64,000 nucleotides of DNA from Monodelphis domestica (lineage: Eukaryota > Chordata > Mammalia > Didelphimorphia > Didelphidae), in assembly GCF_027887165.1 (NCBI RefSeq), contig NC_077234.1:195776459-195840458 (forward strand), in the 5' to 3' direction. The translations under genes were made by a program, and so were the position numbers. How positions within the stretch are numbered: position 1 is the stretch's first letter; each line of letters opens with the position of its first letter. A model generated the notes under the pieces. The model did not search any database and was not told where the DNA came from. It was given only the letters and a program-made list of their open reading frames with translations. Positions 21,490-34,403 of this stretch are shown here, one piece after another.

Positions 21490-21640
21490 TCTCTGTATGA
21501 AACTAGAGTGTGGCATCCTGAAAAAAATCACTGGACTTAGTATCAGAAGAAATCTGGGTTTGAGTGTCTGCTTTGTCATTTACTAGTTTCTTTTACCAAG
21601 GAAACTAATTTAATCTTGTTGACTTCTAATAAAGTATGAG
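21490..21640 (+). repeat. MIR-type SINE, plus
   Basis: 'cactggacttagtatcagaa' and 'ctgctttgtcatttactagt' are the forward MIR head and core. Confidence 0.7.
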
Positions 21641-21724
21641 ATTAAGCATCTACTGTGTAGTAATGACAATAATGATGGTAAAAGTCTGAGAAATGCATTT
21701 ATACTTAGATGTTTACTTGTCATA

Positions 21725-21870
21725 TCCCCCATTAGACAGAGCTCTTTGAGAACAGGAAGTAAGTATTATTATTATAAGTTTGTTTTTTCTCCTTTATTTG
21801 ACTCTCTGGCAACCAGTAGAATGTCTGGCATTTAGTAGGCACTTAATGAATGCACCCTGACTTGTTATGG
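21725..21870 (+). repeat. L2 3' end relic
   Basis: 'agagctctttgagaacagga' and 'tctggcatttagtaggcact' then 'taatgaatg' match the L2 3' end. Confidence 0.75.
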
Positions 21871-23461
21871 TCAAGATACGCTTCATGCAAAAAATGAATA
21901 GCTAAGCTGGTCCTCATCAGCTAGAACAGCAGAGATTTTGTTATAACACACAAGGCTTGAACACAGAAACAGACTGAAAAGAAAGAGGCAAATATGACTC
22001 AGAAAGAAAGCAATTGGCCTAAAAATCCAACATGTTCCTAATTTCAATATAATGTAAGGGATAAGTTTGAACATGAAGCCTTCATTAAGAGACAGAACAG
22101 AATATGTTTCCGGGGCTTATCATTTGAAAACACACACAAGAAAATTTAAGTGCCAGTCTAATGAAAAAAAAAGGGATAGGGTACTTTCATGATGGAGAGA
22201 TGGACCAAAGAAATTCCAAGCCACATAGTCACTGTGAAAATCATTTTTTTAAAATCATATATGAATGTGAAGAAAAAGCATAGTAAGAAACATGAAAAGA
22301 CTGAGATGAGAAGTAAGAGGAATTTTTTTAGTTCATTAAAAAGAAGAAAGTTCAATAAAATATCAACAATTAATGAATATTACCTGCTTTGTGATTTTAA
22401 TCACCTCTGAGTACATGTAATATAAGATTTGTATGAAATATGACTTTTGATGTGAAAGCTGACATAAACACCAGATACTCAAAAATTAAACATACAGTGT
22501 TGGGTTGGTTTGGTTTGGTTTTGAGGGGATGAAGAGAAGATAAGTATCATTGGGTAATATACAAGGGAATCATAGGGAAAACTTGGATGCATCCACTATT
22601 TTAGTCTATCCTACTTTCTCAGGTAATGTAGGATCTTTAGCATAAACCAAGGCACTGTTAGCTAGAAATGCTTTCTCTTCTGTTTTTGAGGCAGTGGCAA
22701 TTCTATCCAATGTCAGTTGGGAACTGTCCAGCAAATTATCACTGTATGGAAAATAAGGGTAGTGCTGGTGGGATTTGAATTTACCTCTAATCCTGAATTG
22801 ATGAAATGGGAGAATAATTAATGGAACATAGGGCTTTCCTTCTCCTTTCATTCACTAGACAGTAACTCTTATATAAGAGGCCTAAATAACACTTTTCATG
22901 TTCAAACTTGGTCATTTCTTTTCAAAACTAAGAAAATCTGTTATCTCTCTAGGTATAATAATGCTTAGTTGGATATAGAAGAGCTATTTGTTTGAAAGAA
23001 AATGGATTCTGAGCTTAGATAAGAAATGCTTAGATAAGAAATGTTTTTAAATGAAGTGAATAATTTCTCAAAATATTTTACATCATACATTTTAAAATTC
23101 AATTTTAATAGTTCAAATAATTTGCTTAATTATTTGATTTGATTAATTTTCAAATATCTTTGGGTTCCTTAAAAAGGCATAAGACTGAAGTACAAATATA
23201 CATGATAAAAGTTATATATATATACCTACATATAAATATTCATACATATACACATATATTTTTACATGTGGGTATCTATGTATGTATACCATGTAATTTT
23301 TTTTTCAATCTGGCCTGGAATTCTAGAACTTGAGAGAATTTAAAATAATCTGTTACTAGATACAAATTACAAAAGATTTAAATGGCCAGATATGTCCTTC
23401 TTTACTTCACAGGGTTTCTCTCTTCATCCCCTATTTTTCTAGACTTAAATGTTGACTGTAA
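21871..23461. other. Gene-free, mostly unassigned
   Basis: About 1.6 kb with only short frames. A TA-rich simple tract lies at 23208-23300. No confident repeat otherwise. Confidence 0.4.
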
Positions 23462-25383
23462 TTTTATTTTTTTCATTTTATTTAATTAGATGATTTAGAA
23501 TAATTTTCCAAGGTTATAAGACTCGTGTTCCTTCCCTACCCTCCTCCCACACCCCTCCAATATCTGACACGCAATTCCACTGGGTTTAACATGTGCCATC
23601 GATCAAGACCCATTTCCTTATTATTAATATTTGCACTAGGGTGATCTTTTAGAGTCTACTTTTCTAAAGTTGTTGATTAGTTCCATTAGCTTTTTAGTTG
23701 ATTCTCTAGGATTCTTTAAGTAGACTATCATATCATCTACAAAGAGTGATAACTTGGTCTCCTCATTGCCTATTTTAATACCTTCAATTTCTTTTTTTTT
23801 CTCTAATTGCTACTGCTAGTGTTTCTAGTACAATGTTAAATAATTGAAGTGATAATGGACATCCTTGTTTCACTCTTGATCTTACTGGGAATGCCTCTAA
23901 TTTATCCCCATTGTAGATGATGCTTGCTGATGATTGATGCTGACTATTTATTCTTTTTAGAAAAGGCCCATCTATTCCGTGCTTTCTAGTGTTTTCAGAA
24001 GGAATGAGTGTTGTATTTTGTCAAAGTTTTTTTTTTCTGCATCTATTGAGATAATCTTGTGAATTTTGTTTGTTTGCTTATTGATATGGTCAATTATGTG
24101 GATGGTTTTCCTAGTATTGAACCATCCTTGCATTTCTGGTATGAATACTACCTGATCATAATGAATAACCCTCGTGATCACTTCCTAGAATCTTTTTACT
24201 AGTATTATAGTTAAGATTTTTTCATCTATGTTAATTAAGGAGATTGGTCTGTAGTTTTCTTTCTTTGTTTTTGATCTACCTGGCTTCAGAATCAGTAATA
24301 TATTTGTGTCATAAAAGGAATTTGGTAGAACTTTTTCTTTGCTTATTCTGTCAAATAGTTTGAATAGTATTCGGATGAGTTGTTCTTTGAATGTTTGATA
24401 GAATTCACTTGTGAATCCATCAGGCCCTGGGGATTTTTTTCTTAGGGGAGTTTTTTGAAGGCATGTACAATTTCTTTTTCCGATATGGGTTGTTTTAAAT
24501 ATTCTATTTCTTCTGTTAATCTAGGCAATTTATATTTTTAAAATATTCATCCATGTTACCTAGATGGCCATATTTATTGTCATATAATTGGGCAAAACAT
24601 TTTCTAATGATTGCCTTAATTTCCTCTTCATTAGAGGTGAGGTCTCCCTTTTCATCTTGGATACTATCAATTTGGTTTTCTTATTTCCTTTTTTTATTAG
24701 ATTGACCAGTTCTTTGTCTATTTTATTTGTTTGTTTGTTTGTTTTTTCGAAGTACCAGCTCCTTGTCTTGTTTATTAATTCAATAGTTCTTTGACTTTCA
24801 ATTTTATTAATTTCTCCTTTGAGTTTTAGGATCTCTAATTTAGTCTTCATCTGAGGATTTTTAATTTGTTCACTTTCTAGTTTAATTTGCATGCCCAATT
24901 CATTGACCTCTACCCTCTCTAACTTATTAATATATCAACTCAAGGATATAAATTTTCCTAAGTACTGCTTTAGCTGCATCCCATAGATTTTGAAAGGATA
25001 TATCTTCATTATCATTTTCTTCAATTAAATTATTAATTATGTCTATGATTTGTTCTTTTACTGATTTTGGAGAATCGTATTTTAAAATTTCCAATTAATT
25101 TTTGATTTGCCTCTCCATATACCCTTACTAATTATTATTTTTATTGCATTGTGATCTGAAAAGGTTGCATTTATTATTTCTACTCTTATGTACTTGTTTG
25201 CAATGTTTTATGCTCTAGTACATGGTGAGTCTTTTTGAATGTACCATATGCTGCTGAAAAGAAGATGTATTACTTTTTGTCCCTATTTATTTTTCCCCAC
25301 ATATCTACTAACTAAATTTTCTAAGATTTCATTCACTTCTCTTATTTCTTTCTTATTTATTATTTTTTGTTTGATTTATCCAG

Positions 25384-25899
25384 TTATGATAGAGGAAGGT
25401 TCAGATCTCCCACTAGTATAGTTTTTCTATTTATTTCATCCTTGAACTCCACTAGTTTCTCCTTTAGAAATTCGGATGCTATGCCATTTGGTGCATACAT
25501 GTTGAGTACAGATACTTCCTCATTGTCTATACTGCCTTTTATCAGGATGTAATTACCTTCCCTATCTCTTTTAACTCTTTTAACTAGATCTATTTCTACT
25601 TTGGCTTTGTCGGGTATCATGATTATGACTGCTGCCTTCTTTTTCTCAGTTGATGCCCAATAGATTTTGCTCCATTCACTTACTTTCACCCTCTGTTTAT
25701 CTGTCTTCCTCATGTGTGTTTCTTGTAGACAACATATGGTAGGATTTTGGTTTCTAATCCATTCTGCTATTTGCTTCTGCTTTATGGGTGGGTTTATCCC
25801 ATTCACATTCAAAGTTATGATTACCACTTGTGTATTTCCCATCATTTTGATTTTCTCTCCCTGTCCTGCCCTTTCCTCTTTCACTATTTCCTTCAACAC
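25384..25899 (-). pseudogene. L1 copy B ORF2 endonuclease fragment
   Basis: A 171-codon open stretch on the minus strand encodes the N-terminal endonuclease: TLNVNGIN (Asn residues of the active site), [12 protein letters not shown] (the metal-binding Glu), MYAPNG and VGDLNLPLS (Asp/Asn). The frame breaks after this and the SDH motif falls in another frame. It is a dead fragment of the ~1268-aa ORF2. Confidence 0.9.
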
Positions 25900-26803
25900 C
25901 AGTATTCTGTTTTTAATAAGTCCCTCTAATCCCCACCCTTATTTTACTTTCCTTTCTCCCCCCTCCCTTCTTATTCCTCTCTTAATTTTCTTTTGGCATC
26001 TTTTTAAGCTACCACACACACTCTCCCCCTTGTATTGCTTCCCTCCCTACCCTCCCTTTCTGCAACCTCCCTTTTTATTCCCCTTCTGTTATTAGAGTCT
26101 ATTAAATTCCTTTCCCCCTCTCTTTCCCTCCACTTTTAACTCCCCCCATACTCCCCTCTTAGTTTTCCCTTCTCCATTTCCCTATAGGGTAAGATAGAGT
26201 TTGATACCCCAATGGAACTAGAGGCTCTTTCCTCTCAGAATTGATTCCACTGAGAATAAGCTTTGAGTATTACTTTTTAGCACTCTCTTGCTCTCATAAT
26301 ATTTGTTTTCTTTCCCTCCCACTCCCATGTGCCTTTTTGTGTAGTATAGATTAGCCTAATTTTCTTAGTCATTTAAGTTTCTCTTTGTGCCATTTCCTCC
26401 TCCCCCTTTCTTTCTTCTTTTTTATATATGATTTTAAACCACTTAGTACTCCAGTCTCTACCTATGGATAATTCTTCTAACTACTATAATAGTAAATACA
26501 ATTTTTGACAGTTACCAATAACATTTTTCCATAAAGGAATATAAAGAGTTTGGCCTTATTTGAGGCCCTTGGAGAACAAAAAAATAAGATCCTTCTCTTT
26601 CTTATTTACCTTTTCATGTTTATCTTGGTTTTTGTATTTTGATGTCAAATTTTCTGGTTAGTTCTGGTCTTTTCTTTACAAATATTTGGAAGTCTTCTAT
26701 TTTTTTAATGTCCATACTTTCCCTGTAAGTACATAGTCAATTTTGATGGGTAGGTTATTCTTGCTTATAGACCCAATTCCCTTGCCTTTCTGAATATCAT
26801 ATT

Positions 26804-27518
26804 CTAAATGTGGACTTTTAGTGTGGAGGCTGCCAGATCCTGTGTAATCCTGATTGGTGCTCCTTGATATCTGAATGGCTTCTTTCTGGCTTCTTGCAAT
26901 ATTTTCTCCTTAGTTGGGAAGATCTTGAATTTGGCCATTACATTTTGAGGGGTTGTCTTTTGAGGATTTAGTGTAGCAAGTGATTCATGGCCTCTTTCAA
27001 TGTCTATTTTGCCCTCTTGTTGCAGAACCTCAGAGCAGTTTTCGTAGATAATTTCTTGTAGTATGATGCCATGGTTTTTTATTGTTTCCAGGTTTTCAGG
27101 TAGGCCTATGATTTTTAAATTGTCTCTCCAAGATCTATTTTCAAAGTCAACCACCCTCTCAATGAGATACTTTGTGTTACCTTCTAATCTGTCATTTTTT
27201 GGCTTTGCTTTATTAATTCTTGTTGTCTTGTGAGATCATTGGCTTCTACTTGCCCAATTCTAGTTTTTAATGACTGGTTTTCAGCTAAGTTCTTTTGATT
27301 TTCCTTTTTGGTTTGAACTATCCTAGCAGGTTATTTCTGGTCTTTAATTTGCTTATTATTTCATTTGATTTCTGGGCTTCAGTTTCCAAGTGGGAAATCC
27401 TGTCTTTTAAACTGTTATTTTCTTTTTGGACTATTACCCACTTTTCTTGCCACATCTTTTCCATTTTTTCTAACAACCTTGGATTTAAAGTCTTTAAGAA
27501 ATTGTGACCAATTTCCAT
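26804..27518 (-). pseudogene. L1 copy B ORF1 fragments
   Basis: Two open pieces on the minus strand. 27518-27318 encodes coiled-coil sequence (heptad-like MEKMWQEKWVIVQKENN, then LKDRISHLETEAQKSNEI). 27154-26804 encodes the RNA-recognition part (NLKIIGLPENLETIKNH, then TLNPQKTTPQNVMAKFKIF). A frameshift region separates them. It is an older ORF1 version than that of the full-length copies. Confidence 0.85.
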
Positions 27519-27961
27519 TTTTTAAAGGTGGGGGTGTGTTTAATTGTTAGTCATCTTCTGCTGTCTCTTGGTTTATTTAGTGTTTGTGGATTTTATTCCC
27601 TGGGAATTAGTGGCCATTGCCTTGTTCCTTCCCAGTCAGATGTCTAAGTGAGTAATGTGGGTAATTTTTGTATTGGGCTCTGAAGAGGTTTTTGCCCTGA
27701 GGATATTTTTCCCAGTCCTCAGCAGTGTGCAGCTGCTCTTAGTGGCAGGTCCAGCTCCTAAGAACTTAAAGATTGCCTTGCAGAGGTATGGGTGTGGATT
27801 GTATGGAAGTCTCTATATTGAGCACTGGAGAGCTTTTAGCCTAAGGGCTTTTTTTCAGTTTTCTGTAGTGTTTTGCTGTGAGCTGCCCCTTTCCCCAATC
27901 TCCACAACATGCTATCTCCATGTTTCCTCAGCCTCCCAGCATTGTAAGTCTAGTTTCTCTT

Positions 27962-27976
27962 AGAAGTAAGTCTGTG
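27962..27976. repeat. Target-site duplication of the plus-strand L1, left copy
   Basis: 'agaagtaagtctgtg' here and again at 34404-34418, bracketing the inserted L1. Confidence 0.95.
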
Positions 27977-28767
27977 GGGACTTCCAGTCAAGATGGTGGC
28001 TTAGAAAAAGCTAAAGTTCACATCTCCAGAATCCCTTCCCTACCGAACTCAAACTATATGCTCCTAGGGCACCGAAATTCAAAACGAACAACAACATAGA
28101 CCCCGGGAATCCTCCTCCTGGACTTGGATCAAAAGGTACGCCCCCCCCAAAAGCCAGAACCCAAGATCATTCGGACCTAAGGGGTAGGCAGAAGGAAGGT
28201 CCCAGGACCCATCCCCCCAACCCAGAGCACCAAGGTCAAGGCAGCAGAGGGAAACTCAGAGTGACAGGGCCGGCTATTCTGATGACTGCTTCCTGAAAAC
28301 AACCTGACTCAGACAAGGGGGCACCCAACACAGACAGCAGGGAAACAGAGAGAGACGGGGGGAGCTTGTAACCCCCTGGCTGGATCCTTCCATCCGAGTC
28401 TCACGGAAGGTCCCTGCCTCAGGGCATACTCAGTTCAACCCAGGGAAAGCTAATCCTATCAGGAGCCCTCAGAGCTCCTGGAAGCTGTGGCCCCTCTCCC
28501 CTCAGAGTGCTGGCTCTTCTGGCTGGCCAAGGCAGAAAAACAAACACACCGCGGAAAGGGCCAAGCCAGGCTCAGAGTGTGGAAGGAAGGCAACAGAGAA
28601 GCATCAGGAGGGAACTGAGGAGGGCAGTAACACAGAAACACCAGCAATTCCTGGCTTCCCCAGGAAGACAGAAAAACAACTGCATAGAACAGACAATCTG
28701 CCTGGGGCTAAAACCTCTGAACATCAGACAGAGATAAGAAAAGCTAGTCCTCCCCACTCAGAAAGAG
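27977..28767 (+). promoter_or_regulatory. L1 5' leader/promoter with YY1-type site
   Basis: A GC-richer leader of about 790 bp starts GGGACTTCCAGTC. AAGATGGTGGC at 27990-28000 (+14 to +24) resembles the YY1 site that sits at the same place in human L1 and fixes the transcription start. The role here is inferred from position and sequence. Confidence 0.6.
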
Positions 28768-29721
28768 ATGGCAAACTCCACAGAAGCACAAAAGCCCCAA
28801 AATCCCAAGAAAAACAAGAAGAAGGGAGCAACTTTGGACAAATTTTATGGAGCAAAAATACAAAATACAGAGGAGATAGAAGAGGAAACCCAAGAAAATG
28901 TTCCAAAACCTTCCAAAGGAAATGGAAACTCTCCACAAACCCATGAAGAATTTGATTCAGAAAGGATCAAAAAGATGGAAACCTTCTGGGAGGAAAAGTG
29001 GGAAATAATGCAAAAGAAATTCACACATCTACAAAACCAGTTTGACCAAAGTGAAAAGGAAAACCAGGCTTTAAAGGTCAGAATTAGGCAACTCGAAGAC
29101 AACAAGCAAGAACTAATAAAGCAAAGCCAAAAGACCAAGAAATTAGAAGAGAACATAAAATATCTCACTGACAAGGTGACAGACTTGGAAAATAGAGGAA
29201 GAAGAGACAATTTAAGAATAATTGGACTACCAGAAAAGCCAGAAATAAACAGCAAACTCGACATCATAATACAAGATAAAATCAAAGAAAATTGCCCAGA
29301 GATCCTAGAACAAGAGGGCAATACAGGCATTGAAAGAGTTCACAGAATACCCTCTACACTAAATCCCCAAAAGACAACTCCCAGGAATGTAATTGCCAAA
29401 TTCCAAAGCTTTCAAGTAAAAGAAAAAATCTTACAAGAAGCCAGAAAAAGACAATTTAGATATAAAGAAATGCCAATCAGGATCAAACAAGACCTTGCAA
29501 GTTCCACTCTGAATGACTGTAAGGCATGGAACATGATTTTCAGAAAGGCAAGAGAGCTGGGCCTTCAACCAAGAATCAGCTATCCATCAAAACTGACTAT
29601 ATACTTCCAAGGGAAAGTATGGGCATTCAACAAAATAGAAGATTTCCAACTTTTTGCAGTGAAAAGATCAGAGGTCTGTGGAAAGTTCAATATCAAAAAT
29701 GAAAGAGCATGGAATACCTAA
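28768..29721 (+). CDS. L1 ORF1 protein (RNA-binding chaperone), intact, 317 aa
   Basis: ORF1p coats L1 RNA as a trimer and is needed for retrotransposition. The frame is open from ATG to TAA. Residues 1-60 are a basic, polar N-terminus (KPQNPKKNKKKG). About 62-142 form a heptad-rich coiled coil (WEEKWEIMQKKFTHLQNQ, QALKVRIRQLEDNKQ). From about 146 comes the RNA-recognition-like domain (DNLRIIGLPEKPE), and from about 245 the C-terminal domain (AWNMIFRKARELGLQ, IYFQGKVWAFNKIEDFQ). The length is near the usual for mammalian ORF1p (about 340 aa in human). It is translated from the L1 transcript, about 540 bp upstream of ORF2. The only in-family length difference from the copy at 43128-44051 is the ten residues VRIRQLEDNK, present here. 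Confidence 0.93.
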   Translation: MANSTEAQKPQNPKKNKKKGATLDKFYGAKIQNTEEIEEETQENVPKPSKGNGNSPQTHEEFDSERIKKMETFWEEKWEIMQKKFTHLQNQFDQSEKENQALKVRIRQLEDNKQELIKQSQKTKKLEENIKYLTDKVTDLENRGRRDNLRIIGLPEKPEINSKLDIIIQDKIKENCPEILEQEGNTGIERVHRIPSTLNPQKTTPRNVIAKFQSFQVKEKILQEARKRQFRYKEMPIRIKQDLASSTLNDCKAWNMIFRKARELGLQPRISYPSKLTIYFQGKVWAFNKIEDFQLFAVKRSEVCGKFNIKNERAWNT

Positions 29722-30257
29722 AAAGGTAAATATGAAGGAAAGGGAAAAGGAGAAAAATGTTATCTTTTTCTTTTACTCAAACTCTCTTCTATAAGGACTA
29801 CATTTATATTAATCTATGTATACTAACATGTGGGGAAAATGTAATGTGTAAATAGGGGGAAAAGAAAGACAAAATAGAATAATCTTTCTCACACAAAGAT
29901 TCACATGGGAAGGGGAGGGGAAGAAAACTCCTATAAGAAGGAGAGGAAGAGAGTTTTTACTTAAATCTTACTCTCATGGAAATCAACTCTGAGAGGGAAG
30001 AACATTCAGATCCATTGGGATCTTGAATTCTATCTTACCCAACAAGGGAAGGGAGAAGGGAAAACCAAGGGGGGTAGGGAGGAGGGAACACAAAAAAGGG
30101 AGGGAAGAAGACGTTGGGAGGGGGAGGGAACAAAAAGGGAGGGACTAGAAAGAGAAACATATAAAGGGAGGAGACAAAGGGGACTAATTTAAAGTAAATC
30201 AGTGGACTAAAAGGTAGAGCTAAAGAAGAAAGGTTAGAATTAGGGAAGGATATCAAA

Positions 30258-33200
30258 ATGCCAGGGAGCCCACAAGTGACAGTCATAACTTTGAACGTGA
30301 ATGGGATGAACTCACCCATAAAACATAGACGAATAGCAGAATGGATTAGAATCCAAAACCCTACCATATGATGTCTTCAAGAAACACACATGTGGTGGGT
30401 AGACACCCACAAGGTCAGAATTAAAGCATGGAGTAAGACCTTCTGGGCCTCAACTGACAGAAAGAAGGCAGGAGTGGCAATCATGATATCTGATAAAGCC
30501 AAAGCAAAAATAGACCTGATCAAAAGGGATAGGGAAAGTAATTATATTTTGTTAAAAGGAACTTTAGATAATGAGGAAATATCACTAATCAACATGTATG
30601 CACAAATAATATAGGACCCAAATTTCTAATGGAGAAACTAGGAGAACTGAAGGAAGAAATAGACAGTAAAACCATATTAGTGGGAGACTTAAACCAACCA
30701 TTATAAAATTTAGATAAATCAAATCAAAAAATAAATAAGAAAGAGGTAAAAGAAGTGAATGAAATCTTAGAAAAATTAGAATTAATAGACATATGGAGAA
30801 AAATAAATAGGGATAAAAAAGGAATACACCTTCTTCTCAGCACCACGTGGCACATTCACAAAGATTGACCATACATTAGGTCACAGAAACATGGCACACA
30901 AATGCAGAAAAGCAGAAATAATAAATGCAGCCTTTTCAGACCACAAGGCAATAAAAATAACAATCAGCAAAGGTACATGGAAAACCAAATCAAAAACTAA
31001 TTGGAAACTAATCAATATGATACTCCAAAATCGTTTAGTTAGAGAAGAAATCATAGAAACAATTAATAATTTTATCGAGGAAAATGACAATGGCAAGACA
31101 TCCTTTCAAACCTTTTGGTATGCAGCCAAAGAGGTAATCAGAGGTAAATTCATATCCCTGAAAGCTCATATTAACAAACTAGGGAGAGCAGAGGTCAATC
31201 AATTGGAAATGCAAATAAAAAATCTCGAAAGCGATCAAATTAAAAACCCCCAGCAGAAAACCAAACTAGAAATAATAAAAATTAAGGGAGAAATTAATAA
31301 AATCGAAAGTGATAGAACTATTGATTTAATAAATAAGACAAGAAGATGGTACTTTGAAAAAAACAAACAAAATAGACAAAGTACTGGTCAATCTAATTAA
31401 AAAAAGGAAGGAAGAAAAGCAAATTAACAGCATCAAAGAAGAAAATGGGGACATCACCTCCGATGAAGAGGAAATTAAGACAATCATTAAAAATTACTTT
31501 GCCCAATTATATGGCAATAAATACACCAATTTAGGTGATATGGATGAATATATACAAAAATACAAACTGCCTAGACTAACAGAAGAAGAAATAGAATTCT
31601 TAAATAATCCCATATCAGAAAATGAAATCCAACAAGCCATCAAAGAACTTCCTAAGAAAAAATCCCCAGGTCCCGATGGATTCACCAGTGAATTCTCTCA
31701 AACATTCAGAGAACAGTTAATCCCAATACTATACAAACTATTTGACATAATAAGCAAAGAGGGAGTTCTACCAAACTCTTTTTATGACACAAACATGGTA
31801 CTGATTCCAAAACCAGGCAGGTCAAAAACAGAGAAAGATAACTATAAACCAATCTCCCTAATGAATATAGATGCAAAATCTTAAATAGGATACTAGCAAA
31901 AAGACTCCAACAAGTGATCAGAAGGGTCATCCACCATGATCAAGTAGGATTTATACCAGGGATCCAGGGCTGGTTCAATATTAGGAAAACCATCCACATA
32001 ATTGACCACATCAACAAGCAAACTAGCAAGAACCACATGATTATCTCAATAGATGCAGAAAAAACCTTTGATAAAATACCACACCCATTCCTATTAAAAA
32101 CACTAGAAAGCATAGGAATAGAAGGGTCATTCCTAAAAATAATAAACAGTATATATCTAAAACCATCAGCTATGGGGATAAACTAGATGCATTCCCAATA
32201 TGATCAGGAGTGAAACAAGGATGCCCATTATCACCTCTACTATTTGACATTGTACTAGAACCCCAGCAGTAGCAATTAGAGAAGAAAAAGAAATTGAAGG
32301 CATCAAAATAGGCAAGGAGGAGACCAAGTTATCACTCTTTGCAGATGACATGATGGTCTACTTAAAGAATCCTAGAGATTCAACCAAAAAGCTAATTGAA
32401 ATAATCAACAACTTTAGCAAAGTTGCAGGATACAAAATAAACCCACATAAATCATCAGCTTTTCTATATATCTCCAACACAGCTCAGCAGCAAGAACTAG
32501 AAAGAGAAATCCCATTCAAAATCACCTTAGACAAAATAAAATACCTAGGAATCTATCTCCCAAGACAAACACAGAATCTATATGAACACAACTACAAAAC
32601 TCTCTCCACACAACTAAGACTAGACTTGAGCAATTGGAAAAACATTAACTGCTCATGGATAGGACGAGCCAATATAATAAAAATGACCATCTTACCCAAA
32701 CTTATTTATCTATTTAGTGCCATACCCATTGAACTCCAAAAAAAGTCTTTACTGATTTAGAAAAAAACATAACAAAGTTCATTTGGAATAACAAAAGATT
32801 AAGGATATCCAGGGAAATAATGGAAAAAAAAACACAAATGATGGGGGCCTTGCAGTCCCAGACCTTAAACTATATTACAAAGCAGCAGTCATCAAAACAA
32901 TTTGGTACCGGCTAAGAGACAGAAAGGAGGATCAGTGGAATCTACTGGGGGCAAGCGACCTCAGCAAGACAGTATATGATAAACCCAAAGATCCCAGCTT
33001 TTGGGACAAAAATTCACTATTCGATAAAAACTGCTGGGAAAATTGGAAGACAGTTTGGGAGAGATTAGGGATTGATTAACACCTCACACCCTACACCAAG
33101 ATAAATTCAAAATGGGTGAATGACTTAAACATAAAGAAGGAAACTATAAGTAAATTGGGTAAACACAGAATAGTATACATGTCAGACCTTTGGGAGGGGA

Positions 33201-34051
33201 AAGACTTTAAAACCAAGCAAGACATAGAAAGAATCACAAAATGTAAAATAAATAATTTCAACTACATCAAATTAAACAGCTTTTTTCCAAACAAAAGTAA
33301 TGTAACTAAAATGAGAAGGGAAACAACAAATTGGGAAAAAATCTTCATAGAAACCTCTGACAAAGGCTTAATTACTCAAATTTATAAAGCGCTAAATAAA
33401 TTGTACAAAAAACCAAGCCATTCTCCAATAGATAAATGGGCAAGGGACATGGATAGGCAGTTTTCAGATAAAGAAATCAAAACTATTAGTAAGCACATGA
33501 ACAAGTGTTCTACATCTCTTATAATCAGAGAGATGCAAATCAAAACAACTCTGAGGTATCACCTCACACCTAGAAGATTGGCTAACATGATAGCAAAGGA
33601 AAGTAATGAATGCTGGAGGGGATGTGGCAAAGTAGGGACATTAATTCATTGCTGGTGGAATTGTGAACTGATCCAACTATTCTGGAGGGCAATTTGGAAC
33701 TATGCCCACAGGGCGATAAAAGACTGTCTGCCCTTTGATCCAGCCATAGCACTGCTGGGTTTGTACCCCAAAGAGATAATAAGGAAAAAGACATGTACAA
33801 AAATATTCATAGCTGCACTCTTTGTGGTGACCAAGAACTGGAAAACAAAGGGATGCCCATCAATTGGGGAATGGCTGAGCAAATTGTGGTATATGTTGGT
33901 GATGGAATACTATTGTGCAAAAAGGAATAATAAAGTGGAGGAATACCATGGAGACTGGAACAACCTCCAAGAAGTGATGCAGAGCGAGAGGAGCAGAACC
34001 AGGAGAACATTGTACACAGAGACCAGTACACTGTGGTATAATCGAACGTAA
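30258..34051 (+). pseudogene. L1 ORF2 (endonuclease/reverse transcriptase), decayed
   Basis: Spans the full ORF2 from ATG at 30258 (MPGSPQVTVITLNVNGMN) to the stop after TSTLWYNRT. Pieces in order: endonuclease with KAGVAIMISDKAKAKIDLI (30390-30614), [10 protein letters not shown] (30891-31400), [20 protein letters not shown] (31354-31884), palm start [11 protein letters not shown] (31914-32186), post-palm [17 protein letters not shown] (32350-32760), and the C-terminal part with [18 protein letters not shown] (33116-34051), where the CX3CX7HX4C motif is complete. Premature stops include TGA in place of the first Cys of TICCLQETH. Frameshifts separate most pieces. It cannot encode a working enzyme. 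Confidence 0.95.
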
Positions 34052-34403
34052 TGGACTTCTCCCTTAGTGGTGGAGTAATGTCCCTGAACATTCTGCAGGG
34101 ATCTAGGAGAAAAAACACTATTCATAAGCAGAGGATAAACTGTGGGAGTAGAAACACCAAGGAAAAGCAACTGCCTGACTACAGAGTTTGAGGGGACATG
34201 ACAGAGGAGAGACTCTAAACAAACACTCTAATGCAAATATTAACAACATGGCAATGGGTTCGAATCAAGAACACATGTGATACCCAGTGGAATCACGCAT
34301 CAGCTATGGGGGTTGGGGGTGGGAGGAAAAGAAAATTATCTTTGTCTTTAATGAATAATGATTGGAAATGATCAAATAAAATATTATAAAATTTAAAAAA
34401 AAA

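Larger units (their letters stand above)
23462..27961 (-). mobile_element. LINE-1 copy B, old, minus strand (first part)
   Basis: The 3' UTR is at 23462-23656, then ORF2 in reverse to about 25840, the ORF2-ORF1 spacer, ORF1 to about 27520 and leader up to 27961. The rest of the leader is at 34419-34713, on the far side of the plus-strand L1 inserted at 27962-34418. Visible pieces in the minus frame include QTHMRKTDKQRVKVSEW, YAPNGIASEFLKEKL and GDLNLPLS of the endonuclease (25384-25899) and ORF1 NLKIIGLPE (26804-27154). At 23657 the 3' UTR joins directly to mid-ORF2, so about 1.8 kb present in the copy at 38417-44802 (about 38634-40425) is missing. Confidence 0.93.
27977..34403 (+). mobile_element. 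Full-length LINE-1, plus strand, inserted in L1 copy B
   Basis: A 6.43-kb element with leader 27977-28767, ORF1 28768-29721, spacer, ORF2 30258-34051 and a 3' UTR ending in 'aaatttaaaaaaaaaa'. A perfect 15-bp duplication flanks it. It lies in the opposite orientation to its host element, so copy B is older. ORF1 is intact and ORF2 has at least eight stops or frameshifts, so it cannot move by itself. It closely matches the minus-strand copy at 38417-44802. Confidence 0.97.

Noticed and set aside
28845-29330. 161-codon frame antisense to L1 ORF1, mirrored at 43519-43974 in the other copy
   Set aside because: It appears in both copies, but the sense strand is A-rich with few codons that give stops on the other strand. 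It is the expected shadow of ORF1, and no domain is visible.
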